Below are positions 1 through 11,100 of a DNA stretch of 26,367 bases, in pieces. The stretch lies in the NCBI GenBank assembly GCA_004802705.1, contig SGPL01000459.1:1-26367 (forward strand), given 5' to 3'. The position numbers were made by a program, and so were the translations under genes. Under the pieces are notes generated by a model. That model saw only the letters and a list, made by a program, of their open reading frames with translations. It was not told the DNA's origin and made no database searches. Origin of the DNA: Bondarzewia mesenterica. Lineage: Eukaryota > Basidiomycota > Agaricomycetes > Russulales > Bondarzewiaceae. Numbering within the stretch: position 1 is the stretch's first letter; each line of letters begins with the position of its first letter.

Positions 1-1296
1 CCCCCGACGACGCGTGCGAGGCGCAGCAGCGGTGGAGGCGTGACGAAGAAAAAATCGCCGACGGAACACTCTTCGGAGAAACGGCGTTCTGCGGCAGCCT
101 CCGCTAAACCCCAGTTACCACTCTTCACGACAGCCGTGCGTCCGCTCGCATCCTCGTCTTCGTCCTCTCCCGAATCAGGCGCGTCCTCGCCGACGTCCGT
201 CTCCGTCTCGCCTATCGGCGCGCGCGCTGCCGTACCTTTTCAACAGGATATCGTCTATCCCTCGGCACCGCTCCTCGATACCGTGTCCCCCATCTGGCCG
301 CTCGAGAAACCGCCGGTTCCCCCGCTCGCGTTGCAGTTGCCAGCGGTGAATGGGCGTCATGCGAGTGCATTGTCGTCGCCGCTTCTTGAGGTCGTGCCTA
401 AGGGCGGTGGGAGTCTCGGTAACGCGATGATGCCGAATGGGAACGACATGCCGAGTGACTCCATTGTTCTTCCGCAGCGGCAGGTCATGCCGCGTCAGGG
501 ACAGGTCGGTCCTGTTCCTCCTGCTTCGTCGTCTTCTCCTTCTACGACTTCGTCTTCTATGACTTCTTCGGGGCCTTCGTCTTCGCCTATGGAAGTCGCC
601 CTACACCCGCCTGACTTCCCACCCCCACCTCATCCGACGACGGTATATCCACGTCCGCAAACTGTATATCCCCCTCCTGCGCATCCGCCTCCGTCCTCCG
701 CATTGCAGACATCTCCGCCGTCTCTACCGCCGCCGCCACCACTTTCAACACACATGAACAGCGCCAACGCCAACGCTGTCAATAACACAACATTGGCGCC
801 GTCGATGCACGGTATTTCTTCGTCGATGGACGACGGTGATCGGCCGTTTATATTCTACCCCGAATACGAACAGACCTCTACCATCCCACCACCCCCCACA
901 ACGACGGCCTCACAGCCCCCACCGCTACCTCTATCATCATCACAGTCGTCGCTTTGGTCGACGTCGACGTCGACGGATTATTCACACATGTTGAATCCGG
1001 CTGTGTCGCCTGGGATGTTGAGGAGTAGCGGGCCGTTACCACCGCCTCCTGCGCAACCGCTGCCGCCGACTTTACCGCCTTTGCAGGCAATGTATGGGTA
1101 TGCGGGGGATGCGGGGGGGTACGGTGGGGTGGAGATGGAGGTGCAGCCGGAGTATCAGTATCAGCAGCAGCATCANCACCAGCAGGAGGTTCAGCAGTAT
1201 CAGGAGTATCAGTACCACCAGCACCAGATGCACCAGATGCAGCAGTTTCAGTATCCGTGTCAGCAGGCTCCGGTGCCGAGTTGGGCGGGGTATTGA
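1..1296 (+). CDS. Pro/Ser/Gln-rich low-complexity protein, 5' end outside window
   Basis: The frame is open from the first base and ends in a TGA at 1294-1296, so this is the 3' part (about 431 codons) of a larger gene. The only upstream start-like codon in view is a GTG at 40, which is not a credible eukaryotic start. The first 30 residues are basic (Arg/Lys-rich). The middle is dominated by Pro, Ser and Thr, with repeated PPP and SSS tracts. The last 50 residues are rich in Gln, His, Tyr and Met, and the end reads SWAGY. There is no folded domain in view. Such tails are common in fungal transcription regulators and RNA-binding proteins, but the defining domain, if any, lies upstream of the window. 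One ambiguous base (N, position 1176) falls in the Gln/His tract. Function unknown. Confidence 0.75.
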   Translation, partial: PPTTRARRSSGGGVTKKKSPTEHSSEKRRSAAASAKPQLPLFTTAVRPLASSSSSSPESGASSPTSVSVSPIGARAAVPFQQDIVYPSAPLLDTVSPIWPLEKPPVPPLALQLPAVNGRHASALSSPLLEVVPKGGGSLGNAMMPNGNDMPSDSIVLPQRQVMPRQGQVGPVPPASSSSPSTTSSSMTSSGPSSSPMEVALHPPDFPPPPHPTTVYPRPQTVYPPPAHPPPSSALQTSPPSLPPPPPLSTHMNSANANAVNNTTLAPSMHGISSSMDDGDRPFIFYPEYEQTSTIPPPPTTTASQPPPLPLSSSQSSLWSTSTSTDYSHMLNPAVSPGMLRSSGPLPPPPAQPLPPTLPPLQAMYGYAGDAGGYGGVEMEVQPEYQYQQQHXHQQEVQQYQEYQYHQHQMHQMQQFQYPCQQAPVPSWAGY

Positions 1297-2921
1297 CATG
1301 GATATCGATGCGGGCGCGGACACGCGTTGTCTCTCTCCCCCCCTCCCGCTTCCTCTCCCTGTGTGTGTGTGTTTGCGGTTTTTTTTGTCGATCGTGGGTT
1401 GTAGTCGTGTGTCGTTCTTCGCTTGCCTTTTTTTTTTTTTACGCTACTCGCTCTTGTTTCTTGCTGTCGCGCTGTGCATAGTTGTTCGTCGGTTCTGTCT
1501 CGCTCGTGTGTTTGTGTATACCTTCTTTCTTTTCAGTTTTGGTTCTTCACGCGGCTGTACTCCTGTTAGTGTTACTCATGTACTGATAGCTCAGGGCCCA
1601 CCTTGTGAACGTTCCCCTTCCTTTTTCCTTGTTTCTTTTCTCTTCTCCTCCTCCTCCTCCACAGTGTCGGTTCCACGATTGCTTCTGTCTTGCTCTTCTG
1701 TCAGGGTTGCGGTGTGTGACGGTACGCTCGCGTGTGGGAGGGGGGCGAGGGACTTTGCAGCCTCCATTTCGAGTCGTGTGGCATACGTATGTGCACATCG
1801 CTGCCGATTCGTATCTTTCACTACTCCTCACCTTTTTTTTCTTTCTTTCTTTCTTGCTTTTTCTCGCTTTGATAGATTCCCGCCATCCCGCCACCCTGAT
1901 GTCCCCCGTTCTCTCNTACACGTACGCGTTACTCGCTCGCCTACCGTGCGGACTCTTTTTTCATTCCATGTTTCTTTTTTCTTTTGATCATTTTGATGTG
2001 CGTAGGGCTTTTTTTTTTTGGTTTTGGTTGATGGTTCATGTGCACGTCGGGAGTTGTGAGTTGTTAGTATTTTGGGGGCCGGAAATGTGTATGTGGTCAG
2101 TTTGAATTTTGTTTTGTGGGTGCGGCAGAGTTGGCGTGTGTTTATTTATGGGACCGTGCCTTTTTTTGTCTGTCTTTTTCTGTGTGTGCTGGCTAGTGGC
2201 CCTACGCGTCGAGAATGGCGAGCGCGACGTATGGTAAGATTTGAGAGTCTAGCAAAGTCGCACCCCGGGGAAAATGAGTGTGATTATGGTGTATTGTAAT
2301 ATGTACACAGGGAGCATTCGAGATGGGGGAGGAGAGGGGAGGAGCCCAGTTAGGTTAGTATGTTGGCTTGGCCGTCAGACATGGGTATTCCTAAGGTACG
2401 AAGTTTGAAGGAAGTGTCTACAACCTGCCATTGGGAGACTAGCTTGGCCAGATTTTCCACGTTCGAGAGATACCGAAGTGAAGCCGAAGTTGCAATTGTT
2501 AAGTAGTTGTCATGATATCAGTAGATCCGGAGGAACGTTGGCTCACGGTCGTCGTGATTTGTTTTTTCATTCATTCATTCGGAGATTGCCAGTGGATTGC
2601 CCAACACTGACAGTGGGTGACTCTGAGGCGATTGCATTCCCTTATTTTGTGGACGCGATTCGTGAGCTGATTTAGTATGTCGAATGTCGAATGGGCGCTG
2701 GGAAAGCTTAACGCTTGATAACAAACATGTCAGATGATACAGTGCTATCATAGCTATAGATGCGGGAGTGAGTCTTGGATGGGTGATGTGATCGCGACGA
2801 TATCGCGAAAAGGGACAGAGTTGCTACTTTGAAGCCTATCGAGGGATCTAAACGGTTTTGGCAAGTCACGTTCAAAGGATTATTGCATATGGTTCGAGTC
2901 GACAGATTGCAGAACGAACAC

Positions 2922-2987
2922 AGTTTACTTACTAGGTTCGACCGAGCCCCCCCTGGGGCCTTGGTACGAGACTAGTTTACTTACTAG
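2922..2987. repeat. 14-bp direct repeats flanking 38 bp
   Basis: AGTTTACTTACTAG occurs at 2922-2935 and again, identical, at 2974-2987. The 38 bases between them are C/G-rich in the middle. The arrangement looks like a small insertion flanked by a duplicated target, or a local slippage duplication. Confidence 0.7.
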
Positions 2988-5528
2988 TGATTAAAACTTA
3001 GCGGCGCGATCGCGGTTGCGGATAAGGGGAACCGTTCGTCTCGTCAGGTCATTCGCGTCCCGGCGAGGACATCGCGCCATAAGATGATATCTAAGGTTCT
3101 GCGGTTTGCGATCATCTGAGACGTCTATTTTGGATGATGTGAAGAGAACGTGAGCCCGTATTTGGGATCCTCTGCCGTTCGGGTCGGCGACGCTCAGGAT
3201 GGATCCGATGCGAGTCGGATGAGATGGATATGAACGGGAATCGCTCGACATTGGCCTGGGAGGTGTTGGAGAGTCGAGTGGAAAAAATATGCTCGATGAC
3301 GCTTCGACGGGTACGCAATTGCTGACTGGCGGGAAGTCGAGAAGCAGCGACAAAGTCAAATGCGTGTTTCCATAACGCTCACGCGTGGACGAACAAGATT
3401 CGTGTGAAGGCTACTTGTCGGAGAGCGATATTCATTAGCCGACGCGGTTCACGACTAGTCAGGATAAGTCAGGAGGCTAGTCAGGACTCCTCACAAACAT
3501 TTGGGAAGACAATAGACTACGCCGATCGGCGTGCGTTTTGAAGGTCCATTCCTCGTATGTACGATAATGGATCAGAAGAGCAGCGGTGAACTGCCTATGA
3601 GAGCATATAGAACACGAACCGAAAAGCCAAGCCTGATCATGGTGGCATCGTGTTCTATCATGTGAGAGTCCCAAGACGTCTTCTGCGGCTGATCATGCGT
3701 CACGGAGCAAAGAGTGAGGCAACCCCTGTCCGGAACAAGGAGATCCTCGTGGTCGATTGAGAACGCACGAACGTCGTCACGTCCTGAACAGCGTTCGCCC
3801 ACGATGCCCGTCAGGTCTTGGTTTCGGTCTGGTCGTGCACACAACTTCCCAACCACTTTCACAAACTATCAGCTGAGGCTATCACAAATTCCCATGAATT
3901 TAATGGCACTTACAGGTTGGGGAGAAAGGTCATTAGAAGCGGCGACGTACAATACAATTGACTTGCCAGAGGTGCACAAACGCCGATGAAACAAGTCATA
4001 GTCTTATTCAATACATAATACGTTGGAATCAGTTGGGAGAAACGGAACGCACGTCTCCGACTCTGATCGACCGTGGCGCTTCAATGCCGTTACAGTATTC
4101 GCTGATCAATTAGTAAAAAGGGAAGAACGAGCCTGAGAGTGAAATCTATTGAAGAAAACTTGGATGAGAAAGACAGCGACCGCCAGCTGCCTACACGTAT
4201 GCTCGACTGAGGCATATGGGAAGCACGTTGAAGCATGGTACCCAGTCTGAGATGGATATCCTGAGGTGTTGAAAGTGCAAGTTCAAGAAGGAAGGAAGGA
4301 AGTGTGTCTACAACCTGCCGTTTTGGGAACTTGAATTACCCAGGCTTTGACATCCTTTTGACATGTACCTCCGTCGAGGCGCTCGCACTGCCGCGCTCGC
4401 TCGTCGTCGCTGAAGCGCTGATTCCTTGTGAAACCTCAGTAACGTCCGCATATCAGAGAATTCACATCTGGGTCAGCACACTGACCTTGGGCATTCCATA
4501 GCATATCGCAGGCTGCTCTTGAATCGGATCCTCTTGCTGCAAACCAGGAGCAAACAGGTTTCATGTTCCATCGTGGACCCCATCCGCGCTCATCATCACC
4601 ATTCCTTCGCAACACGTATTCCGAGTACGTGAAAAAAGGTGTTGAACCGCAGAGCGAGACGTTGGATGACACACGTTCGAGCTCGTCGACATTCGGAGCA
4701 AGCTGTCCTGCGAATTTGTTGACACGGTAAGATTGTGGGTAAGTACATAGGAACACCACTCCTTGATTCATTATGATGAGCTGGAAGCAGCATACCATCT
4801 TGGTTATGGGCCTGCACTGTCTTCCAATATCTGGGGAATTCTCTAGGAAGGATATCCTTTTCTCATCTGCCAGCGTTGGCGTTTTCGGACCTGAAAAATA
4901 TCGTTCTTTCCATCCATCGGAGAAAGAATGCGTGTTGTATGGGCCCGCGGCTGCCTGCACTTAGACGGTCTGTCGATTATTGTTTGCCCTCCGCTTCCAT
5001 CCTCTCATGCTCGCACCTGCCGCCACGGCTCATGGGTCCACGATGCGGCACCTTGAAAGACGCCGCGCTTTGGCCAGCTTTTTCGTACCTCTGCTTCTGG
5101 CAAGTCGTTTTAAACCGGTGCCTTACAAAGACAGAGACTGTTGCAGACAGTGATTTTAAACTGACGGTGTCATCCCCCGCCAGTTCCAGAAATCGTCAAA
5201 TATATGGACTTTGCTACAGCGGAAACAGTATTTTCAGTGCTGCTGTCCTGACGCCTGTGCTTTGACTGCTGCCCGTAACTCGAGCGGGCATCTTACCCAC
5301 TTCATCCATATGGTCCTCTATGGAATAAACGATTACATGCGCTGTAAGTGGCTCCACGCAACAATCTTGGGCCATGTATACTGCTATTCTTCTTGCTTTG
5401 ATATTGGCCTCCGCATATAACTTATCGCTGTCACACCGATGGATCGTGGCACAGATGTCAACTGCTTTGTCCTTCGATCAGTTGAACGGCTCAATGCTGC
5501 TTGCGCCACTCCCTTATGTTTCTCTGCG

Positions 5529-5663
5529 TATAAAAGACCCCCCTGCGTCGCCTCTGGTCTGCACCAATCACTCTCCTCTCAACCTGAGAAACTATCAATC
5601 GCATCTGCTTGCTTTACGTCGCACATTCTCACCAGATCACAAGTGCTCTTGCATCTTTTTCTG
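5529..5663 (+). promoter_or_regulatory. Orphan TATA box with pyrimidine-rich leader
   Basis: TATAAAA at 5529-5535 is followed by a C-run and then by a leader with ACTCTCCTCTC-type sequence, the usual look of a strongly expressed basidiomycete gene. The first ATG (5664) opens a 42-codon frame ending at 5792. A GG|GTAATC donor-like site just before the stop would allow splicing onward, but I could not build a longer coding chain. It may be the promoter of a decayed gene. Confidence 0.3.
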
Positions 5664-6830
5664 ATGGCACACCCTACGATCCGAGCCGCAGCGCTCATAC
5701 GTCGCTCGTACAAGAGAACAGACTTGGAATCACTCCAGAATCTGGAGATCATGCAGCCCAGTCCGGGCTCCCCGCATGTAGAGAGCGGGTAATCCCTTCG
5801 TCTCATCCCGCCTTATGGGACGAATTAGGGGAGACAGACTTCTTCGGGATCCACTGGTGCGTCTATCATTCTCTTCTCATCTTCCATGATACCGTTGCTC
5901 ATATAACTTCTATGATTCTTTTCCGTCTCGAACAGCGGCGGTCTGAGAGAATAAAGGATTGCTGTCCACTACCGAGCACAGACCAAGTACAGGGCATTAT
6001 TATTGTAATCAAATACACGCGCAATGCTCGCGCGGTGCACTCCGGGACCTTTCATACGACAGAGAGTACCCGCTCACGGTCGGATCGCCGCCAATTTCTG
6101 AGGCTTGTGCTGGGCTATGGCACTGAAGCTTCATCTTTAAAGATCATCTTATTCTTCCTATCTGGTATCTGTCGTCGCAACACGCGACCACTCTGGCTTT
6201 CTCGACGCGACCCTTCTCTCCTTGGCACCTTGATAACGGCTGGGGTACGCAAGCCGGAGCAGACTCTCAGACTACCTAACAAATGCGTCGTCTAGGACCC
6301 CCCAAGGCGACACAGTCCTAACCGGTCTGAAGGATTCGTCACAGGCCTGGAAAACCTATCGTATTTCCAACGGGAATCCACAGGACTTGGCCAAGATGGA
6401 TCATCTGAGGGATACGAGGTGTTTTTGTTTTTGTTTTCTGGATTTTGTCTTCAATGGGTAGGGGATTGTATCGGATTCTTTCTTTGATTATAATCTACAA
6501 AGGGATTTCAAATTCTCGTTTCGTGTGTGTGTAATATTGACGAGTTGAGAATGAGGGAGCACGGTACTCTTACAAAGTGATTTACCTAGGCTGAGCGCTG
6601 AGCAATGGCGCGGTTGATGACGTTCATTTCTAGCACACTTTCGTCCGCACCTTTCATTTGTCTCTCATACTGACTCGTCGGCAAACAACGGAGTATCTGT
6701 ATAGTCTAATAGTGACATCAACAAATTCTCGTAAATTGGGTAACAAGTGGACATCTTGGAGCGTATATACATAACATAATGGGGTAATAAGTACAGTGAT
6801 GAACGGTATTGAGTGATACCGATTTATTGA

Positions 6831-7661
6831 TCATTGACCTTTCATAATGGACTCTATACGCGCTGTTTGGATTCGTGCGCGTAGATCTAGTAAAACGGGG
6901 TATCCAAACATGGCAGCTGCCGTTATATATGAAATCTGAAAGTGATAACTTGTCAGTCAGCATAGCTAGATGAAGGAATTTGCGAACGGACCGCGGTTAG
7001 CAAAGGCATTTGGTGTTTCCTCGTCAAATAGGCGGCATAAAGGCCTTCGCCCGTATGTGCGATGCCCAAGAATATCCAGATGCCTGTCAGGGTCTTTTGC
7101 CCACCGACCATGGACCGCAAGAAGTGTGCAAACGACCAGAACGAGGATGCATCACCCTCCGGAGCCCAGGTGGTGTAGACAAGAAGGCTGATGAGAGAGA
7201 ATGTTTCGTATGTCCGCAGAGGAAGGCGGAACGAGGTGATCGGTGGTGCTTTGGCCTGAAGCTGGATCAGTCAATTGTCAAAATATCATGCAGGAGGCGC
7301 TTACAGTTCCCAGTGCCTCGTCGGCGTCTGCTTTCATGGCGAGAAGGCGAGGTTTGACTTCCTCGTAGCCCAAAAGTGGAGGATCAAATGGCACGTGCAC
7401 TGATTGTCTGGAAGATGGATTGGCTTTCGTTTGGTATGAGAGCTTCATGCCCTGATGAGATGCCCTGATGCATCAGCGCCAAAGCTTGATATATGATCCT
7501 CAAGGCAGTACACAAACCTTTGAATCAATTGACTCCATCTTCGCGCTTGTTATATGCTCTTCAATCTTGCCATAGTATTTGGCGTACGACACCAACGTAT
7601 CGGGGTGTCCCGACATGTACATGCATAGGAATCCAGACTTGTTCGCAACAGAGTCACCCAT
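6831..7661 (-). CDS. DUF2470 domain plus TMEM254/DUF4499-like membrane protein
   Basis: Minus-strand gene with four exons: 7518-7661, 7305-7451, 6992-7255 and 6831-6935. Introns are 66, 49 and 56 nt and all joins are in phase 0, giving 219 residues. Residues about 5-95 match the DUF2470 pattern seen in fungal proteins and at the C-terminus of heme-handling HugZ-type proteins: a start MGDSVANKSGFL, then SGHPDTLVSYAKYYGK, MESID, GMKLSY, VPFDPPL and GYEEVKPRLLAMKA. The C-terminal half has three likely membrane segments (about 113-130, 148-175, 186-205). The second contains GIAHTGEGLYAAYL, which resembles the HVGESLYA stretch of TMEM254 (DUF4499). The basic end LDLRARIQTARIESIMKGQ is typical of this fungal architecture. 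Its molecular function is not established. It is transcribed away from MTO1 across 490 bp. The first intron's acceptor is duplicated (see findings). Confidence 0.9.
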
Positions 7662-8151
7662 ATCAATCGAAGGAAGACTTTTGGCTAGTCAACGCTGTCT
7701 GTCAGTAGAGTAGGTGGGTATACGTGTAGGAGTGTGGAGTGTGGGACCGAACTCGCTGGCCATCTCAATGGGGGGAAAAGGGTCACGTGGAAACCCCGAC
7801 CAAATCGAAGTTTGAATGGCTGAGGTTTGAAGTTGTTGTGAACCATTCTGGTGCGGATTTTCTGTTTCACACCCACACCCACACCCCAGTAACCGGTAAT
7901 TAAGTCCAGATTAACCTCTCAGGCCTCAGGAGGTAAGTCTACAAAAACCGGATTTTCTGTGCTTTGAGGTAAAACACTTGCTACAACTTGTTCGATCTAA
8001 CTCATTTCTGTGACTTTTCCACGTGGATATACGGATCGGCAGGAATTGCTCAAGGCTCAAGCCTCCGACTCCCAAGGCTCATACTCTAAAATCTCCTGCT
8101 ATTACTATAGAATTTTCGAGACTTCGATCGCGAACACTGTCACACCACCCC
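7662..8151. promoter_or_regulatory. Divergent intergenic region between DUF2470 gene and MTO1
   Basis: The 490 bp between two oppositely oriented start codons must hold both promoters. Visible are a CACACCC tandem stretch near 7868-7884 and GGCCTCAGGAGG near 7921. There is no clear TATA box close to either start. No coding frame of interest was seen. Confidence 0.5.
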
Positions 8152-11100
8152 ATGTTCCAACTCGCGCGAAACACATGGAAGCGCGGTATTTCACGATCCA
8201 AAGTGCGCGGATTTGCACTCGAAGCCGCTGTATCCTCAGACCGTTATGATGGTAAGTCTTCGCTGATGTGTTCTCACTGTCAATCATGCGTTTTGCTGTC
8301 ATCAAAACCTCCATCACTTTTGTCTCTCGTCGTCTTGGTATGACGGAAAGGTGGGATTACAACGCATTGCGTGTCTGATCCAATGACGGCGAACTGTCTG
8401 GACATAGCACCAATGTCTGTTACATGTTGTCAACCGTCGGGCGTAGAGTGGTTGGAGGAACAACTTCTTTTGATTCTTCCCTATCCTTTCATTTGAACGG
8501 AACTGGTGCTGTGTCGGTTCTCACAGTCATTTCCGCGTTATCCTGGTTTCTGTCTCGGCCGGGTTGAACCTTTTCACTCTGATGTTTCTTTCTCCTATCT
8601 TAAGCATGACAGCTCTGGTCATGAGGCAGGCAAAGCGTTCGGCTATCGCGCATCCGAAAATTTCTGCTCATCCCGTGGTTTCCTATCGTGTTGCATCACC
8701 TTCGATTGCCCGCAAAATGGGGACATACGGCTCGCGCTGCGCAAGGCGGGGTTTCTGACCTTTCCCCAACTTGACATATCGTCTCGCGCTTTTTCATTCA
8801 TTTCCCAGGACATAGAATCTGTTTCGTTCGCCGTCGAGCTGGCGATCATGTATTCGGACTGTGTCATTTTGCAGTTGTCTCGTGGGTTCGACAGTTTCAC
8901 TTCCAACATGAGGGGCACCATGCCCCCAAAGATGCTGCAATTTTATTCGCCTTACAAAGCTACTTTCTTGCCCCTGGTCAAATATGTACTCACAACGCAC
9001 TTCTCATTTTGTTTCACGCAGTTTGTGTTATAGGGGGTGGCCACGCAGGCTGTGAAGCCGCTGCGGGTGCGGCTCGCACAGGCGCACGAACTCTCCTGCT
9101 CACGCAGCGGTTAGATACTATCGGGGAGCTGTCATGTAACCCTTCCATTGGTGGCGTTGGCAAGGGGACCCTCGTCAGAGAGGTTGACGCACTTGACGGT
9201 GTTATGGGTAAAGTTGCAGGTCGGTTCACCGTTCATTTTTTTTTTCTCGTGAGCGGTTTGATAGCTGTCCTCAGACAAGGCGGGAATACAATTCCATGTT
9301 CTGAATCGGTCGAAGGGGGCTGCTGTTTGGGTATGTTTTTATCTATATCGAGTTTAACGTAGCCTATCCATAGCTCTTTTGACACACGTCTCACCTTGGA
9401 TGCACAGGGTCCGCGAGCTCAAATTGATCGAAAGCTCTACAAAAAGCATATGCAGGACACGCTCTTCACGTACCCCAACCTCGATATTCGGGCTGGCAGT
9501 GTCTTTGACCTCGTCTTTGACAAAACGCGTTCTGATGGGGAGCCCGAGTCAAGTCAGGAGGCATGGGCGAAGATCAGAGGGGTTCGATTAGGTTAGTTTC
9601 AATTCTGTTGTTTTTTTGCCACGTCCCTCAACATACACTTCTTTGCTTCATAGAATCAGGCGACGTTGTCGCTTGCTCCCGCGTCGTCATCTGCACTGGT
9701 ACTTTCCTCTCTGGAGAGATTCACATCGGTATGTTCTGATTATCGTCAGTTTCTGAGTTGATCAAACTCACCAATATTTATCGTGGATGCGCAGGCATGA
9801 AACGCTTTCCAGCAGGGAGGATGAACGAGCAGCCATCTCTCGGCCTTTCAGCCTCCCTCAGTGCGGCTGGCTTTCAGTTGGGTCGCCTGCAGACAGGGAC
9901 ACCAGCACGACTTGATCGCAGTACAATCAATTTCGAAGGCATGGAGAGGCAGGATGGGGATGTAGATCCAATGCCGTTCAGTTTTATGAATCGAACGGTG
10001 GATAATAAGGTTAGCGTCGTCGTCTACTCTAAAAAAAGTTAATGGGCGACAATGGAATGCTCCCTAGGACAATCAAAGTACATGCTACAAGACCTTCACG
10101 ACTGAGGCTACACATCAGATAATCCGAAATAACTTACACACGAGCGTTCATATCCAGGAGACGAAAAAAAGGTTTGCAAATCCAACATCCTGAGCTTTCA
10201 CCATCTGATCATTTCAATATCTCAGGCCCGAGATATTGTCCTTCTCTTGAAGCTAAAGTCATGCGATTCAAAGAAAAAGACAGGCACACAATCTGGCTGG
10301 AACCTGAAGGTTATGACTCTGGTAAGTTACTCGTCTCCAGAGTTTTTTCCGTGCGATATCGATCACCATTGCAGACCTCATTTACCCTAATGGAATCTCG
10401 AATAGCATGTCCGAAGAGCTGCAAGAACCCATGTTGCGTACCATCCCCGGTCTCGAAAATGTCAAAATGGTGCGACCTGCTTATGGGGTTGAGTACGATT
10501 TTGTAGATCCGAGAGAGTTGACTGGTGCGGCATCACTCGATATATTGATTGGTTGAAGATTAAACTTGACTTCCATATACATAGCGACGCTTGAGACGAA
10601 ACGTATCAAGGTGAAACCTATCTCAACAGCCGTCTTCTATTTTAGTATCTGACTATCTGTTAGGGCCTCTTCCTGGCCGGACAAATCAATGGCACCACAG
10701 GGTACGAGGAAGCCGCAGCGCAGGGAGCTATAGCGGGAATCAATGCTGGTTTAGCGACGCAAAATCGTCCACCACTGCTCGTCACTCGCGCCGATGGTTA
10801 CGTAGGCGTGATGATTGACGACCTCATTACACGCGGCGCAGAGGAACCTTGTAAGTTTCTCAGATGCTCTCAACATCTCTTCGAAGGTTCAGATCGCATG
10901 CAGATCGCATGTTCACCTCTCGCTCCGAATACCGCATGACGTTGCGCAGCGACAACGCAGACTTGCGTCTCACGGAAAAAGGTGGGATGCTTTTCCCGCA
11001 TCAATTTACGAGTCGCACTTTGCTTACTGCTTCTTCGATCTGAAGGAAATCAAGCAGGCGTCATCTCCAACGAGCGATGGACGCTATTTAACGAGACACG

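Larger units (their letters stand above)
1297..6830. other. Long stretch without a supportable gene
   Basis: The part at 1297-2300 is strongly T-rich with poly-T runs, a GT microsatellite near 1362, CTTT repeats near 1830 and an N at 1916. It is probably the 3' UTR and downstream flank of the first gene. From 2300 to 6830 both strands hold only short or unconvincing open frames, for example 122 codons on the minus strand at 2991-3359, 174 on the minus strand at 4436-4960, and 228 on the plus strand at 5609-6295. None gives a recognisable domain or a consistent chain of exons. The stretch contains a 14-bp direct repeat pair (2922, 2974), a similar 35-bp pair (2407, 4295), GGAA repeats near 4290, and one promoter-like TATA segment at 5529. 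It may be decayed gene or transposon sequence. Confidence 0.5.

Noticed and set aside
1094..2105. Long plus-strand frames over the T-rich region after the first gene
   Set aside because: They are low-complexity translations (Phe/Ser/Leu/Cys-rich) of a T-rich 3' flank and overlap the end of the real frame.
2893..2940. GGTTCGAGTC and GGTTCGACC as possible tRNA B boxes
   Set aside because: No A box, acceptor pairing or cloverleaf could be arranged around them.
2991..3359. Minus-strand 122-codon frame containing SYPSHPTRIGSILS
   Set aside because: There is no supporting exons, promoter or domain, and the alternative minus frame is open too.
4436..4960. Minus-strand 174-codon frame, with TACSECRRARTC in an overlapping frame that recalls a Zn2Cys6 cluster
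   Set aside because: The spacing after the second Cys is one residue short, the second Cys trio is missing, and no exon chain or fungal regulator domain follows.
5609..6295. Plus-strand 228-codon frame ending KCVV, considered as a gene or a CAAX pheromone precursor
   Set aside because: The Cys is third, not fourth, from the end. The composition is not protein-like, there is no domain, and the upstream TATA leader points to another start.
8506..9033. 175-codon frame inside MTO1 intron 1 considered as a coding exon
   Set aside because: It stops at the exon 2 boundary in the wrong frame, while direct joining of exon 1 and 2 restores the FAD motif exactly.
10164..10171. Programmed frameshifting in MTO1
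   Set aside because: No known MTO1 uses it, and a second homopolymer shift and Ns in the window favour consensus error; kept only as a check item.
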